Shown one piece after another: positions 1 through 10,793 of a stretch of DNA of 41,561 nucleotides. The DNA comes from Burkholderiaceae bacterium (GTDB lineage: Bacteria; Pseudomonadota; Gammaproteobacteria; Burkholderiales; Burkholderiaceae_C), in the NCBI GenBank assembly GCA_024710165.1, contig JANJVG010000051.1:1-41561 (forward strand). The letters are read 5' to 3'. Below the pieces are notes generated by a model. That model was not told where the DNA came from. It made no database searches and saw only the letters and a program-made list of their open reading frames with translations. Both the position numbers and the translations under genes were made by a program. The first letter of the stretch is position 1. Each line of letters begins with the position of its first letter.

Positions 1-58
1 TCAGTTGTTCGCGCTCCGTCGCACTCAACACCAATGGAGTCTTTGGTCTTCCGCTCAT
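1..58 (-). CDS. IS630-family transposase, N-terminus only (runs off the left edge)
   Basis: Only the first 19 codons are inside the window. They read MSGRPKTPLVLSATEREQL, which matches my memory of the opening of many IS630-family (Tc1/mariner-like DDE) transposases in Burkholderiales. The DDE catalytic core lies outside the window. The gene points away from the neighbouring alpha-2-macroglobulin gene. IS630 elements duplicate a TA target. A CTAG at 137-140 is a possible outer boundary, but no terminal inverted repeat can be confirmed without the other end. The DNA between the start codon and about 140 is clearly more AT-rich than its surroundings, as expected for an element end. The identification rests on a very short match. 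Confidence 0.65.
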   Translation of the reverse strand, partial: MSGRPKTPLVLSATEREQL

Positions 59-181
59 AGCCACCTCGTCGTGCAACACACTACACGACTGATTGCAATG
101 GCAAAAAATAATTCAATGAATTTTTAACTCAGTACACTAGCATACGAGGTGATTTTTTCTGCCAAGGCGCGCGCCATCGGC

Positions 182-226
182 AAAAACTGCAAACCGCAGG
201 CCGCCCAAATCCACGCGGCGGCCTGC
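182..226 (-). terminator. Rho-independent terminator of the alpha-2-macroglobulin gene
   Basis: A perfect 10-bp stem (GCAGGCCGCC at 196-205 with GGCGGCCTGC at 217-226) has an 11-nt loop. On the minus strand it is followed, after a few bases, by five T (complement of 182-186). It starts 9 nt after the stop codon of the gene that ends at 236. Confidence 0.75.
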
Positions 227-235
227 AGGGCCGTT

Positions 236-3200
236 TCAGGGGGCCAACACCTTCACCCGCGCGTTGGGCAATTCACCAAACATTTCGGGCGCGTACAGCG
301 CCTCGGCCCGGCTCGGTGGCAGCGCGAAGTCGCCCACGTTGTTCAGGCGCAGGGTGTATTGCAAGGTCACCGTGCCCTTGGGCAGATAGTCGTAGTAGCT
401 GCGGAAGGCCTCGAAGCTGCGCTCCTCGAAGGCGGGCCAGCCCGCACCGCTGCGCTTTTCGCCCTGGGTGGCGATCTCGGAGTCGCGGCCCAGGCCGCTG
501 CCCAGGATGGTGGCGCCTGCAGGAATGGGGTCGGTGATGGCAACCCAGGTCATGTCGGTCTGGCTGGTCACTTCCAGCGTCACGCGCAGCACGTCGCCGC
601 GGGTGTACTGGCCCGGCGGCAGGGCCTTGTTGGCCTGGTCAACGGGGGTCACCGTCTTGCTGATGCGATAGCCCGCGCTGAAGGGCGAGCGCCGCTCGAC
701 GGCCGCCACCGACTGCAGCGTAAGCCAGGGCTTGCCAGGCCCCTGGTGCGCCACCGTGAGGCGGTCCGGGCTTGCACCCCAGGCCAGAAACAGCCGGTTG
801 CCACGCAGCATGCCGGGTGCGGCCGGCGCCCCGAACGCTGGAACCCGCGGTGCGCCTTGTGCGCCCCCGGGGGGCACGACGCCGATGCGCTCGACTTGGG
901 CCCAGTCCACGCTGGCCGAGCGGGCGCCCAGAATGGCCCGGGTGGTGCCTGCCACCGGCGTGGCCTCGAACTGGCGACTGAATTTCTCCAGTGCCAGCCC
1001 GCCCCAGAGGTTGGCCGTGGTGGTGTGCCAGGCGCCGCCCTGCTGGCGAGCGATGAAACCGTTGGCCAGGCGGCCCAGGTCGTCTTTCCAGGCCGGGTTG
1101 TCCAGCACGGCCAGGATCAGGCGCGCGGCGTTCACGTCGCCGTTTTGCATGAGCCACCACCAGTAGTCATCCTGCTCGGTGCTGAAGCCGAGCCGGGTGC
1201 CCTGGTACGCCAGACGCGCCCGGAGGATCTGCTGGGCCTCTGCCAGGCGCTGTTCGCGCTGCGGCACATCCGGCACCCGCTGAAGGATATGGACCCAGTC
1301 GATCACGCTGTGCGTGGGCCACTGGTGGGGCGCCAGGGTGATGCTGGCCAGCATGCGCATGTGGGCCTTGCCGTAGCGCGAGAGCGCCTCGATGGCAGCG
1401 AGCTTGCGCAGGTCGAGGTCTTTGCGCGGGCTCCAGGTGTTGCGTTCGATGCGCCCTTCGACAAAGGCGATCAGGCCGCTCTCCATGGGCGCGCGTACCG
1501 CGTCGGGCAGCGCAAAAGCGGGGTTGAGCGCAGCCGCCTCGTGGGTGGCGGCCAGCAGGTAGGCGGTGAGGGTGTCGCTGCCCCGGTTCGATGCACCGTC
1601 CTGCGGCGGGAAATAGTGGGCCAGGCCGTCCCCGTCAAGGTAGGTGGGCAATTGCGCGGCCACCGTCTGCCAGAGTGCCGCGTCGCGCAGGCCGATGGCC
1701 TTGCTGGTCTTTTGCTCCAGGCAGGCGAAGGGGTAGCGCGCCCACCAGTCGCGCACGCCGGGCAGCCCCTCGGCCAGCTTCGGGGTCAGCGCCAGCTGCA
1801 GCCCCCCCTGGCCGGGCAGCGCATCGGCGGGTGGCTGCACCGCCAGGGTGACGCTGCCATCGACCTGCACCAGCGTGGCCTGCTGCACCGTGAGCGGCAC
1901 GGCAGGAATGATGCGCTGGCGGGCCTTGAGCGCGTCGCGCGCGCCGCTGAGCTGGTCCCTGGCCTCGATCTCCCACAGGATGGCCTCGGCGCGCGTCTGC
2001 GCCAGTTGGGCCGGTGCTGTCACATTCCAGGCCAGCTCGCGTGCCTCGCCAGCGGGGAGTTCCACTGTCTGCGGTTTCAGGTCGAGCAGTGTGGCGCGCG
2101 GCGCCACCTCCACCTTCATCGCGCTCTTGGTGGTGTTGCGCAGCGTGAGCTGGGCGCGGAACGCGTCGCCCTCGCGCACCAGCGGCGGCAGGCCGCTGAT
2201 GATCTGCAGGTCCTGCGTGGCACGGATGCTGGTCGCCCCCGTGCCGAACAGCCCGGTGGCGGCATCGGCCACGGCCACGACACGGAAGGTGGTGAGCGCG
2301 TCGTTCAGCGGCACGGTCACCCGGGCCTGGCCCTTGGCATCGAGCTGCAGCTGGGGCTCCCACAGCAGCAGGGTGTCGAGCAGCTCGCGCGTGGGCGCGC
2401 GCCCGCCGCCGCCGCCCGCGGGCACGGCCTTGCGGCCGTAGTGGCGCCTGCCGACGATTTCCATCTGCGCGGTGGACGTCTGCACGCCCCACGCCCGGCG
2501 CTGCAGCATGGCGTCCAGCAGGTTCCAGCTGCGGTTGGGCATGAGTTCGAGCAGCGCCTGGTCCACGGCGGCCAGCGCCACCTCGGCATGGGCGGCGGGC
2601 TGGCCGTCCGGCAGCGTGGCGGTGATGGTGACCTGCGCCTTGCCGCGCACGGGGTAGCTCTCCTGGTCGGCCGCCACCTTCAGGTCGATCTGGTGCGCCC
2701 GGGTGCCCACCTTGAGCTCGGCCACGCCCAGGCGGAAGGCGGGTTTGGAGAGGTCCACCAGCGCCGTGGGCGCCACGTATTCCTTGCCCTCGTACCAGAA
2801 GGCGCTCCACCACTCGCGCGGCGCCTTGAAGCCCCAGGTGAAGAAGCTGTACCAGGGCACCTCGCGCAGGCGCCCGCGCAGCGCCAGCACGCTCACATAC
2901 ACATTGGGGCCCCAGCCCTCCTGGATTTTCAGGCTGACCGTCGGGTCCTGGCCGTTGAGCTGCACTACCTGCGTGTCGATGATGCCCTCGCGCTCCACCG
3001 CCACCAAAGCCGTGGCGAAGCGGAACGGCATGCGCACCTGCAGGCGCGCGGTTTCGCCCGGCTGGTAGCTCTTCTTCTCGGGCAGCAGGTCGATGCGGTC
3101 GTGGTTCTCGCCGCCAAACCACAGCTCGCCCTGGCGCGTGACCCACACCGAGGCAGCGGCGTCGAAGGTGTTGCCGTCACTGTCGCGCGCCGTGGCCACC

Positions 3201-6199
3201 AGTTCCACCTCGCCGGCCTCGTCGAGCTTGGCCTCGCACAGCAGCAGGCCGCGCGCGTCGCTCTTGCCGGTGCACACCGTGCCCAGGTCCTTGGTTTCAG
3301 TCTGGTTGTCGTAACTGTAAAAGCCCCCCACCATGCGCTTGCGGCTGCTGGTGGTGATGCGCGCAATGGCCTGCACCTGCAGGGGCACGTCGGCCGCGGG
3401 CTTGCCGTCGGGGGTGAGCGCCAGCGCCTGGAAGCGGATCTTCTGTCTTGCCGACACCCAGCCCTCGGTCTTGATGCCGGCCAGCACGGCGGCGGGCCAC
3501 AGCGGCGTGGTGCTGCGCAGGGTCTGCACCTCGCCATTGGGGTCGGCATAGGTGGCCTCGACCACCAGGTCGCGCACCGTTCCGGCGGGCGGCAGGTCGG
3601 CGACGGTGACGCGGCCCGCGCCGTTGCGGTCGAGCGTGAGCGGCAGCTTGTCGGCCACCACGCGCGCGTCGTGGCGGGCGGTCTCTTCCTCCTCGCCTTC
3701 ACCGCTGCCTTGCTTGCGGCCGCGCGGCGGGTTGAAGCTGAAGCTGTCGTAGTCGTCAAAATGCAGGATGCGGCTGCGCACCAGGGCCGACACGCGCACC
3801 GGCAGCTGCGCCGCCGCGCCGCCCGCCACGTAGTTGACCTGCACGCCCACCGGCACCGAGCGCGCATTGACCAGCGGCGCCTTGTCCACCGGGCCAGCGC
3901 GGCCCTCCAGCACGGGCAGGCGGAACTCTTCCACGCGGAACTGGCCCGTGATCAGGCCATAGCCCTCGCCCTGGCTGACGCGCAGCTCCACCTCGTACAC
4001 GCCCAGCTTGGCCGCCGGGGGCACGGCAAAGCGGCTGTGCGCGCTGCGCCCGCCCGTGGCTGTGGTGCGCCAGGCCAGCGGCTGGGTGAACTGCTGGCCG
4101 CTGCCCACATGGGTGATGACCAGGGTGTCGGGCGCCTGCGCGGGCAGGCCGAATCCGGCCTGGGTTTCGATGCGCAACAGGTGCTTCATCGACACGGTTT
4201 CACCGGCACGCAGCAGGGTGCGGTCAAAAATGGTGTGCGCTCGCTCGTCGGGGCGCGGGTCGCTGCTGGTGGGCACGTTGAAGCGCCAGGGCTCAATGCC
4301 ACGCTGCCAGTCGCTCCAGGTGAAGGCCATGTCCTGCACGCCGTCAGTGCCCTCGTGGCGCGCGCTCACAAAATAGCCCTCGGAACTGCCGCCGTCGTCG
4401 TAGCACGATGGCGCCTCGGGCGCAATGCCCGCCAGCGCCGCGCGGCCCTGCGCGTCGGTGGTGGCGGCGGCCAGCAGCGTGCCCCGGCAGTCCGACACCG
4501 CCACGCGGGCCCCGGGCACGGGCTGGCCGCGGTCGAGCGAGGTCACCCAGGCCAGGGCGTTCTCGCGACCGAGCTTGAAGTGCACCCCCAGGTTGGTGAC
4601 CAGTGCGGCCGTGCGCACATGCAGGGTGCGCGCCGGGCCGTGCCGTGCATCGAGCAGCGATGCGCCCAGCAGGGGCGAGGCGATCTCCACCACATGAAAG
4701 CCCGGCGCCAGCGGAATGCCCACCACCTCGAAGGGGCGCGGATCCGTGCTGGCGGGCCGCGGCAGCTCGAGTGTGCGCACGCCCGCCTGGCCGGTCAGCA
4801 GCGAGAGCATGCGCGACTGCACGTACTCCTTGTCGTCGTCCAGCACCCGGGGCAAGGGGCCTTTGACGTCGCGCCGGGCGTGCTGGCGCTCCACCTGGTG
4901 GTCGGCGTACTGTTTGACCTTGCGGAACCAGGCAATGATGTCGGCGTCGGCCTTGGGCCGCAGGGTGCTCACCGTGCCAGCGGGCGCCACAGCGCTGCCA
5001 GCCTGCAGGCCCTGCACGCGCAGGTCGGCCTCGACCTTGCGCAGTGTCACCGGCAGCAAGGCCGGCGTTTGTGGGCCTTCGGCATAGCGCTCGATGATGC
5101 CGAACGGCGCAGCCGCAAACTTGGCCAGCGGCGGCATGCCGCCCGTGGTCACCGTCAACGGAAAGCGGTCGGCGTTGGCCAGATCGCGACCTGCGGCATC
5201 CTGAAAGGTCTTGGGCAGCTCCAGCTGGTAGGAGGCGTTTTCGGTCAGCGGCGCGGCAAACTGCACGCGGCTGACCAGGGTGTCGGGGGCTGCGGCCGCG
5301 TCCTCGCTGTCGAACCGGGGCGCCATCGACTCCTGCGCCCCCTTCAGGCGAACGGACGCCGCCAGCTTGCGCGGCACCGGTGCGCTGAAAGTGAGCGTCA
5401 GGGGGCGGATGGGCAGGCAGGCGGCCTGGGCGTTTTCGCGCTCGCAATGAAACTCGGCCGTGAAGGGCGCCTGCACCTGGTAGGTGTAGCGCCGCTCGAC
5501 GGTGCCCGCCACCCCGTCGGGCGTGGCCACGCCCTTGCCCCAGACCAGCTGCACCTTCGTCGAGGGCGTGAGGCGCCGGTTGCAGGCCAGCGTGACGATG
5601 GACAGCGGCTCGCGCCCGGCCAGCCGCGCCAGCCCCTGGGCCCGGAGCAGCTCTGCGCGCTCCGGGCCGTCAATCAGGCGCACGGGGATGCGCTCGCCCA
5701 CCCCTTCGGCCACGCACCAGGCGTTGTGCTGCACGCTGGCAAGCTGGGCCGGGCCGTTGAGCTGCAGCACAAAATACTGCTCTTCGTCGATGGGCTCGAA
5801 GCTGTCGGGCCGCACGCTCTGGATGAAGGGCCCGCCACTACTGAATTGATAGCTTTTTGCGCCCGTCAATGAATCGCCAGAGGGCGATTTGATCCCTGGT
5901 TTGATCACGGCCGTGCAGCGCACGCCCGGCGGCAGGTCGCGCCCGAAGTCAAAGACCCATTCGCGGTCGCTGGTCCAGCGGCCCGCCCCTTGGCTGGCCT
6001 GGGCGTCGCTGCAGCTCAGGGTCAGCGGTGCGGCCGCATCCGGTGCGCCGGCGGGAACAGCGGCACCGTCAAACCGGACCACCACCTGGTGCACCCGCGC
6101 CACTTCGCCCTGGGGGGAGAAGCGGGTCACCTGCAGCGCCTGCGCGGCAAAGGACGCCAGCACCAGGCCGGCAGCAAGCACGATTTGTTTCGGATTCAC
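236..6199 (-). CDS. Bacterial alpha-2-macroglobulin family protein with thioester motif
   Basis: A secreted protein of 1987 residues. In this family a protease cleaves a bait region, the protein changes shape, and an internal thioester traps the attacker; the usual role is periplasmic defence. The thioester signature CLEQ is at residues 1493-1496. I place the start at a GTG at 6199 because it is preceded by GGGAGAG and opens a clean signal peptide (MNPKQIVLAAGLVLASFAAQA, probable cut after AQA). Upstream in-frame codons do not look like protein. There is no lipobox cysteine, so unlike E. coli YfhM it should be soluble in the periplasm. At nearly 2000 residues it is longer than YfhM (about 1650). 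A Gly-rich linker with five consecutive Gly lies upstream of the thioester domain. The usual partner gene pbpC is not next to it here. A dispersed repeat is embedded in its N-terminal part (5845-5893). Confidence 0.93.
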   Translation of the reverse strand: MNPKQIVLAAGLVLASFAAQALQVTRFSPQGEVARVHQVVVRFDGAAVPAGAPDAAAPLTLSCSDAQASQGAGRWTSDREWVFDFGRDLPPGVRCTAVIKPGIKSPSGDSLTGAKSYQFSSGGPFIQSVRPDSFEPIDEEQYFVLQLNGPAQLASVQHNAWCVAEGVGERIPVRLIDGPERAELLRAQGLARLAGREPLSIVTLACNRRLTPSTKVQLVWGKGVATPDGVAGTVERRYTYQVQAPFTAEFHCERENAQAACLPIRPLTLTFSAPVPRKLAASVRLKGAQESMAPRFDSEDAAAAPDTLVSRVQFAAPLTENASYQLELPKTFQDAAGRDLANADRFPLTVTTGGMPPLAKFAAAPFGIIERYAEGPQTPALLPVTLRKVEADLRVQGLQAGSAVAPAGTVSTLRPKADADIIAWFRKVKQYADHQVERQHARRDVKGPLPRVLDDDKEYVQSRMLSLLTGQAGVRTLELPRPASTDPRPFEVVGIPLAPGFHVVEIASPLLGASLLDARHGPARTLHVRTAALVTNLGVHFKLGRENALAWVTSLDRGQPVPGARVAVSDCRGTLLAAATTDAQGRAALAGIAPEAPSCYDDGGSSEGYFVSARHEGTDGVQDMAFTWSDWQRGIEPWRFNVPTSSDPRPDERAHTIFDRTLLRAGETVSMKHLLRIETQAGFGLPAQAPDTLVITHVGSGQQFTQPLAWRTTATGGRSAHSRFAVPPAAKLGVYEVELRVSQGEGYGLITGQFRVEEFRLPVLEGRAGPVDKAPLVNARSVPVGVQVNYVAGGAAAQLPVRVSALVRSRILHFDDYDSFSFNPPRGRKQGSGEGEEEETARHDARVVADKLPLTLDRNGAGRVTVADLPPAGTVRDLVVEATYADPNGEVQTLRSTTPLWPAAVLAGIKTEGWVSARQKIRFQALALTPDGKPAADVPLQVQAIARITTSSRKRMVGGFYSYDNQTETKDLGTVCTGKSDARGLLLCEAKLDEAGEVELVATARDSDGNTFDAAASVWVTRQGELWFGGENHDRIDLLPEKKSYQPGETARLQVRMPFRFATALVAVEREGIIDTQVVQLNGQDPTVSLKIQEGWGPNVYVSVLALRGRLREVPWYSFFTWGFKAPREWWSAFWYEGKEYVAPTALVDLSKPAFRLGVAELKVGTRAHQIDLKVAADQESYPVRGKAQVTITATLPDGQPAAHAEVALAAVDQALLELMPNRSWNLLDAMLQRRAWGVQTSTAQMEIVGRRHYGRKAVPAGGGGGRAPTRELLDTLLLWEPQLQLDAKGQARVTVPLNDALTTFRVVAVADAATGLFGTGATSIRATQDLQIISGLPPLVREGDAFRAQLTLRNTTKSAMKVEVAPRATLLDLKPQTVELPAGEARELAWNVTAPAQLAQTRAEAILWEIEARDQLSGARDALKARQRIIPAVPLTVQQATLVQVDGSVTLAVQPPADALPGQGGLQLALTPKLAEGLPGVRDWWARYPFACLEQKTSKAIGLRDAALWQTVAAQLPTYLDGDGLAHYFPPQDGASNRGSDTLTAYLLAATHEAAALNPAFALPDAVRAPMESGLIAFVEGRIERNTWSPRKDLDLRKLAAIEALSRYGKAHMRMLASITLAPHQWPTHSVIDWVHILQRVPDVPQREQRLAEAQQILRARLAYQGTRLGFSTEQDDYWWWLMQNGDVNAARLILAVLDNPAWKDDLGRLANGFIARQQGGAWHTTTANLWGGLALEKFSRQFEATPVAGTTRAILGARSASVDWAQVERIGVVPPGGAQGAPRVPAFGAPAAPGMLRGNRLFLAWGASPDRLTVAHQGPGKPWLTLQSVAAVERRSPFSAGYRISKTVTPVDQANKALPPGQYTRGDVLRVTLEVTSQTDMTWVAITDPIPAGATILGSGLGRDSEIATQGEKRSGAGWPAFEERSFEAFRSYYDYLPKGTVTLQYTLRLNNVGDFALPPSRAEALYAPEMFGELPNARVKVLAP
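5845..5893 (+). repeat. Dispersed AGCT/GCGC repeat, copy inside the alpha-2-macroglobulin coding region
   Basis: The plus strand reads ATTGATAGCTTTTTGCGC, then a short spacer, CGCCAGAGG and CGATTTGAT. This matches the order of blocks in the intergenic copies at 7348, 24623, 32008 and 34660. It lies antisense within the reading frame, around residues 103-118 (...SPSGDSLTGAKSYQFS...), and keeps the frame open. Confidence 0.6.
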
Positions 6200-6240
6200 G
6201 CATCTCTCCCGGTCAGTCCGTCCGACCCTGCACCCGAGCG

Positions 6241-6272
6241 TAACAAAACGGCCTGCGCGCGGGGAGGCCGTT
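6241..6272 (-). terminator. Hairpin terminator after the Bug-family gene
   Basis: A perfect 8-bp stem (AACGGCCT at 6247-6254 with AGGCCGTT at 6265-6272) is followed on the minus strand by TTGTTA. It sits in the 113-bp gap between the Bug gene stop (6313) and the alpha-2-macroglobulin start (6199), so the two genes are probably separate transcription units. The T tract is short. Confidence 0.5.
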
Positions 6273-6312
6273 GCAAGCGCTGATCCCGCCGTACTGCGCG
6301 GCGGGGCCAGGA

Positions 6313-7302
6313 TCACTGGGGCTGGAAACCGCTGTCCTTGATGATGCGCGCCCACACCTGGGTGTAGGCCTGCTCGCGCGTGGCCAGTTGCTCGGGTGTC
6401 ATGTAGCCCACCGTCAGGCCCCAGTCGGTCAACTGCTTGCGCACTTCGGGCAGGGCCACCACCTTGGCGACGGCGGCGGTGAGGTGGCTGATTTCACGCT
6501 GCGGCGTGCCCTTGGGTGCGTAGATGCCGTAGTAGGGCAGGTCTTCGAAGCCCTTGAGCCCCAGTTCGGAGAACGTGGGCACCTCGGGCAGCGCCGCCTG
6601 GCGCTTGCCGCCCAGCACGGCCACCACACGGATCTTGCCGGCCTTGTGGTTCTCGATGAAGTCCTGCACCGAGCCCACGCCAGCCCCGATCTGGTTGCCC
6701 AGCATGTCGGCCATCATGGGGGCACTACCGCGGTAGGGGGCAGCAACCAGGTCGAGCCGGTACGTATCGCCCAGCAGCTTGACCAGAAATTCGGGCGTGG
6801 AGGCCGGCGCCGGAATGCCCACCGCGCCCTTGCCGCCGCCCTGGGCCTTGACCCAGTCCACGTACTCTCCAAAACCCTTGGCCGGTGTGCCGCCCGAGAC
6901 GGCGAAGGCGTTGACGAAGGTGGCAAAGCCGGCCACCGGCACAAAATCGTCGGCCGGGAGGTAGCCGGGGTTCTTCACCACCAGGGGCAATATGGAGATG
7001 GTGTGGTCGTGCGAGAGGAACAGCGTAGTGCCGTCGGCCGGGGCGGCCTTGAGCGCCTGCGCGGCAATCTGGCCACCGGCGCCGGGGCGGTTTTCCACCA
7101 CCACGGTGGTGCCCAGCGGCTCCTTGAGCTTGTCGGCCAGCAGCCGCGCAATCGCATCCGAGCCACCCCCTGCGGGAAATCCCACCAGAATGCGCACCGG
7201 TTTGGCGCTTTGCGCAAAGGCGGTCGTGAGCGCCAGGCCAGCGCACAGGGCGGTGGCGCTGCGCAGGGCAGCGGACATCAGGGAACGGCGGGATGAGGGC
7301 AT
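6313..7302 (-). CDS. Bug-family (TctC-like) periplasmic solute-binding protein
   Basis: 329 residues, the standard Bug length. It starts with a signal peptide (MPSSRRSLMSAALRSATALC... cut near AFA/QS), then the family opening KPVRILVGFPAGGGSDAIARLLAD and the conserved VVENRPGAGGQIAAQALKAAPADG stretch. Start ATG is supported by GGAAGGA upstream. Bug proteins bind small carboxylates or related organic acids in the periplasm. Some work with TctAB membrane proteins, but most are orphans in Burkholderiales genomes, and no tctA or tctB is present here. The ligand cannot be predicted. The gene is co-directional with the alpha-2-macroglobulin gene but separated from it by a hairpin. Confidence 0.93.
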   Translation of the reverse strand: MPSSRRSLMSAALRSATALCAGLALTTAFAQSAKPVRILVGFPAGGGSDAIARLLADKLKEPLGTTVVVENRPGAGGQIAAQALKAAPADGTTLFLSHDHTISILPLVVKNPGYLPADDFVPVAGFATFVNAFAVSGGTPAKGFGEYVDWVKAQGGGKGAVGIPAPASTPEFLVKLLGDTYRLDLVAAPYRGSAPMMADMLGNQIGAGVGSVQDFIENHKAGKIRVVAVLGGKRQAALPEVPTFSELGLKGFEDLPYYGIYAPKGTPQREISHLTAAVAKVVALPEVRKQLTDWGLTVGYMTPEQLATREQAYTQVWARIIKDSGFQPQ

Positions 7303-7347
7303 GGGAAGTCCTTCCAGTGAGGGGCGACCCCGCTCCGGGGCGCCAAT

Positions 7348-7416
7348 TTACTATATTTTCAATAGCTACCAGCGCTTTCTGAACAAGGGCTGGAGCCTGT
7401 TTTTATTCAAAATTAA

Positions 7417-7420
<4 letters not shown>
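7348..7420 (+). repeat. Dispersed AGCT/GCGCTT repeat, copy downstream of argH
   Basis: AT-rich block containing AATAGCTACCAGCGCTTTCT, then CAAGGGCTGGAGCCTGTTTTT. It fills the gap between argH and the Bug gene and its end overlaps the argH stop codon (7417-7419). The CCAGC...GCTGG segments are complementary and may fold in the argH transcript. Confidence 0.65.
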
Positions 7421-8892
<1,472 letters not shown>

Positions 8893-8943
8893 GGGAGGGC
8901 AATAATCCGGTGGAACAGACACCCGGGACGCCCGGATGCCGCA

Positions 8944-10050
8944 ATGCAGGAGACGCAAATTTTATCGACCCTTCCGGGCCCGCAACGAACCCGCCGCACC
9001 GATGCGTCCGCCAGCCGTGCGCTGGTGTTCGATGCCTGCCATGCGGGGGTGGTGCTGCGCGCGGTGCTGTTCGTCGAAACCGCGCTGGCCGTGGGCGCCT
9101 TGTTTGGCGCCGGCAGCCCGTCTGAATGGCTGGCCCGTCTGGCCGTGCTGACCGGGGGCGCCTTGCCGGCCACGCTGGCCTGGCTGATTGCCGGGTGCAT
9201 CCTCAAGAAGCTGCTGCAGCGCCTGCCCACAACCGGCCAATACGCCGCTGGTGTGCTGCTGGGTGCGCTGGCCGGGCTGTGGGCCTGCGGCATGCTGGCC
9301 CTGGTGGGCGTTACACTGGAGCCGCCGTGGCTGGCCAGTGCCGCCAGTGGCGCCCTGCTATCGGCCTTGCTGGTGGCTGCCCTGGTGCTGCGCGCGCGCG
9401 GCCGCACACCGGCGGCTACCGCGGCGCGGCTGACCGAGCTGCAGTCACGCATCCGGCCGCACTTTCTGTTCAATACCCTCAACAGCGCCATCGCCCTGGT
9501 GCGCGCCGAACCGGCCAAGGCCGAGGCGCTGCTCGAGGACCTGAGTGACCTGTTCCGATCGGCCCTCAGGGAGCAGGGCGAAACCGTGACGCTGGCCGAA
9601 GAAATCCAGCTCGCGCGCCGCTACCTGGCCATCGAGCAGGTGCGTTTTGGCGACCGGCTGCAGGTGCACTGGCAGATCGACCCGCGCACCGATGCCGCCC
9701 TGCTGCCCCCGCTGCTGCTGCAACCGCTGGTGGAGAACGCCGTCAAGCACGGCGTGGAGCCCTGCCCGCACGGCGGCCGGCTGCAGGTGCTGACCGCACT
9801 GCGCGGCAGCCGTGTGGTGGTGCGCATCACCAACACCCTGCCAGAGCCCGGGCAGCACGCCCCTGCAACGCCCCGCGGTCACGGCATTGCCCTGGCCAAT
9901 GTGCGCGCCCGCCTGGCCCTGCTGCACGATGTGCAGGGTGAATTCAGTGCGGGCGTGCAGGAGGGCCTGTACCAGGTCCGCATCACCCTGCCCGCACCGC
10001 CCGCCTCTGCCACCCCTGCGCGCACTCCGCATGAACATCCTGATCGTTGA
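8944..10050 (+). CDS. algZ: LytS/AlgZ-type membrane sensor histidine kinase
   Basis: 368 residues. The N-terminal third (about residues 30-145) is strongly hydrophobic and fits four membrane helices. It is followed by the His_kinase domain signature [20 protein letters not shown] with the phospho-acceptor His173. The ATP-binding region contains [17 protein letters not shown] and [13 protein letters not shown]. This non-classical kinase type (AlgZ/FimS, LytS, YpdA) pairs with LytTR regulators; in Pseudomonas the pair sits beside argH and controls alginate and twitching, and the argH adjacency is preserved here. The start ATG at 8944 ([10 protein letters not shown]) is the only reasonable one near argH. 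The 3' end overlaps the regulator gene by 20 nt, so the two are translationally coupled. Confidence 0.9.
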   Translation: MQETQILSTLPGPQRTRRTDASASRALVFDACHAGVVLRAVLFVETALAVGALFGAGSPSEWLARLAVLTGGALPATLAWLIAGCILKKLLQRLPTTGQYAAGVLLGALAGLWACGMLALVGVTLEPPWLASAASGALLSALLVAALVLRARGRTPAATAARLTELQSRIRPHFLFNTLNSAIALVRAEPAKAEALLEDLSDLFRSALREQGETVTLAEEIQLARRYLAIEQVRFGDRLQVHWQIDPRTDAALLPPLLLQPLVENAVKHGVEPCPHGGRLQVLTALRGSRVVVRITNTLPEPGQHAPATPRGHGIALANVRARLALLHDVQGEFSAGVQEGLYQVRITLPAPPASATPARTPHEHPDR

Positions 10051-10789
10051 CGACGAAGCCCTGGCACGCACGCGCCTGCGCACTCTGGTGGGTGACTGCG
10101 CCGACACCGAGCGCCACATCCTGGCCGAGGCCGCCACCGCGGCCGAGGCCATGGCGCTGCTGGCCCCGACCGGCGGAAGCGCCTTCGATGTGCTGCTGCT
10201 CGACATCCACATGCCCGGACAGGACGGCCTGTGCCTGGCCCAGACCCTGCAAACCCTGAGCCACCCGCCCGCCGTGGTGTTTGTGACGGCGCACGCCGAC
10301 CATGCCGTCAGCGCCTTCGAACTGGACGCGGTGGATTACCTCACCAAGCCGGTGCGCCTGGAGCGGCTGCGCCAGGCGCTGGCCAAGGCGCAGCGCGCCC
10401 TGCGGCCCGCAGGCGCCGCCGAGGGCCCCGCCGCAGCCCTGCCACCCGCAGAGGCCCTGATCATCCAGGATCGGGGCCGCACCGAGCGCGTGCCGCTGGC
10501 CGAGGTGCTGTACTGCAAGGCCGAACAAAAATATGTGACCGTGCGCACGGCCGCGCGCAGCTACATCCTCGACGGCTCGCTCAGTGAGCTCGAAGCGCGC
10601 TACCCCGATCGGTTCCTGCGCATCCACCGCAACGCCCTCGTGGCACGCCACGCCATGCGCAGCCTGGAGAAGCACGACGACCCCGACGAGGGTGAAAGCT
10701 GGGCGGTGCGTCTGCACGGGCTGGCCGAACTGCTGACCGTCTCGCGCCGGCAGGTGGCTGCGGTGCGCGAGGAAATCGCGCGGGCCTGA
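10031..10789 (+). CDS. algR: LytTR-family response regulator (AlgR-like)
   Basis: 252 residues. It has an N-terminal receiver domain ([19 protein letters not shown]) with phospho-acceptor Asp58 in [12 protein letters not shown] and the conserved Lys of [12 protein letters not shown] LytTR DNA-binding domain spans about residues 140-250 ([20 protein letters not shown] ... [22 protein letters not shown]). It should be phosphorylated by the kinase whose gene it overlaps by 20 nt and then bind promoter DNA as a transcription factor. In Pseudomonas algR is followed by hemC. Here the next plus-strand gene is a monooxygenase and a decayed MOSC gene lies in between. Target genes cannot be read from this window. 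Confidence 0.92.
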   Translation: MNILIVDDEALARTRLRTLVGDCADTERHILAEAATAAEAMALLAPTGGSAFDVLLLDIHMPGQDGLCLAQTLQTLSHPPAVVFVTAHADHAVSAFELDAVDYLTKPVRLERLRQALAKAQRALRPAGAAEGPAAALPPAEALIIQDRGRTERVPLAEVLYCKAEQKYVTVRTAARSYILDGSLSELEARYPDRFLRIHRNALVARHAMRSLEKHDDPDEGESWAVRLHGLAELLTVSRRQVAAVREEIARA

Positions 10790-10793
10790 CGAA

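Noticed and set aside
131..140. CTAG-containing sequence as the exact IS630 boundary
   Set aside because: Only one end of the element is visible, so no inverted repeat or target duplication can be verified.
149..5872. A 1907-codon open frame on the plus strand opposite the alpha-2-macroglobulin gene
   Set aside because: It is a by-product of high GC at third codon positions in the real gene. Its translation is rich in His, Arg, Gly and Ala with no recognisable domain, and the opposite strand has a signal peptide, thioester motif and family similarity.
8893..8958. N-terminal extension of argH from a TTG at 8958
   Set aside because: The extra residues ([11 protein letters not shown]...) do not resemble the family and would overlap the algZ start; the ATG at 8892 is simpler.
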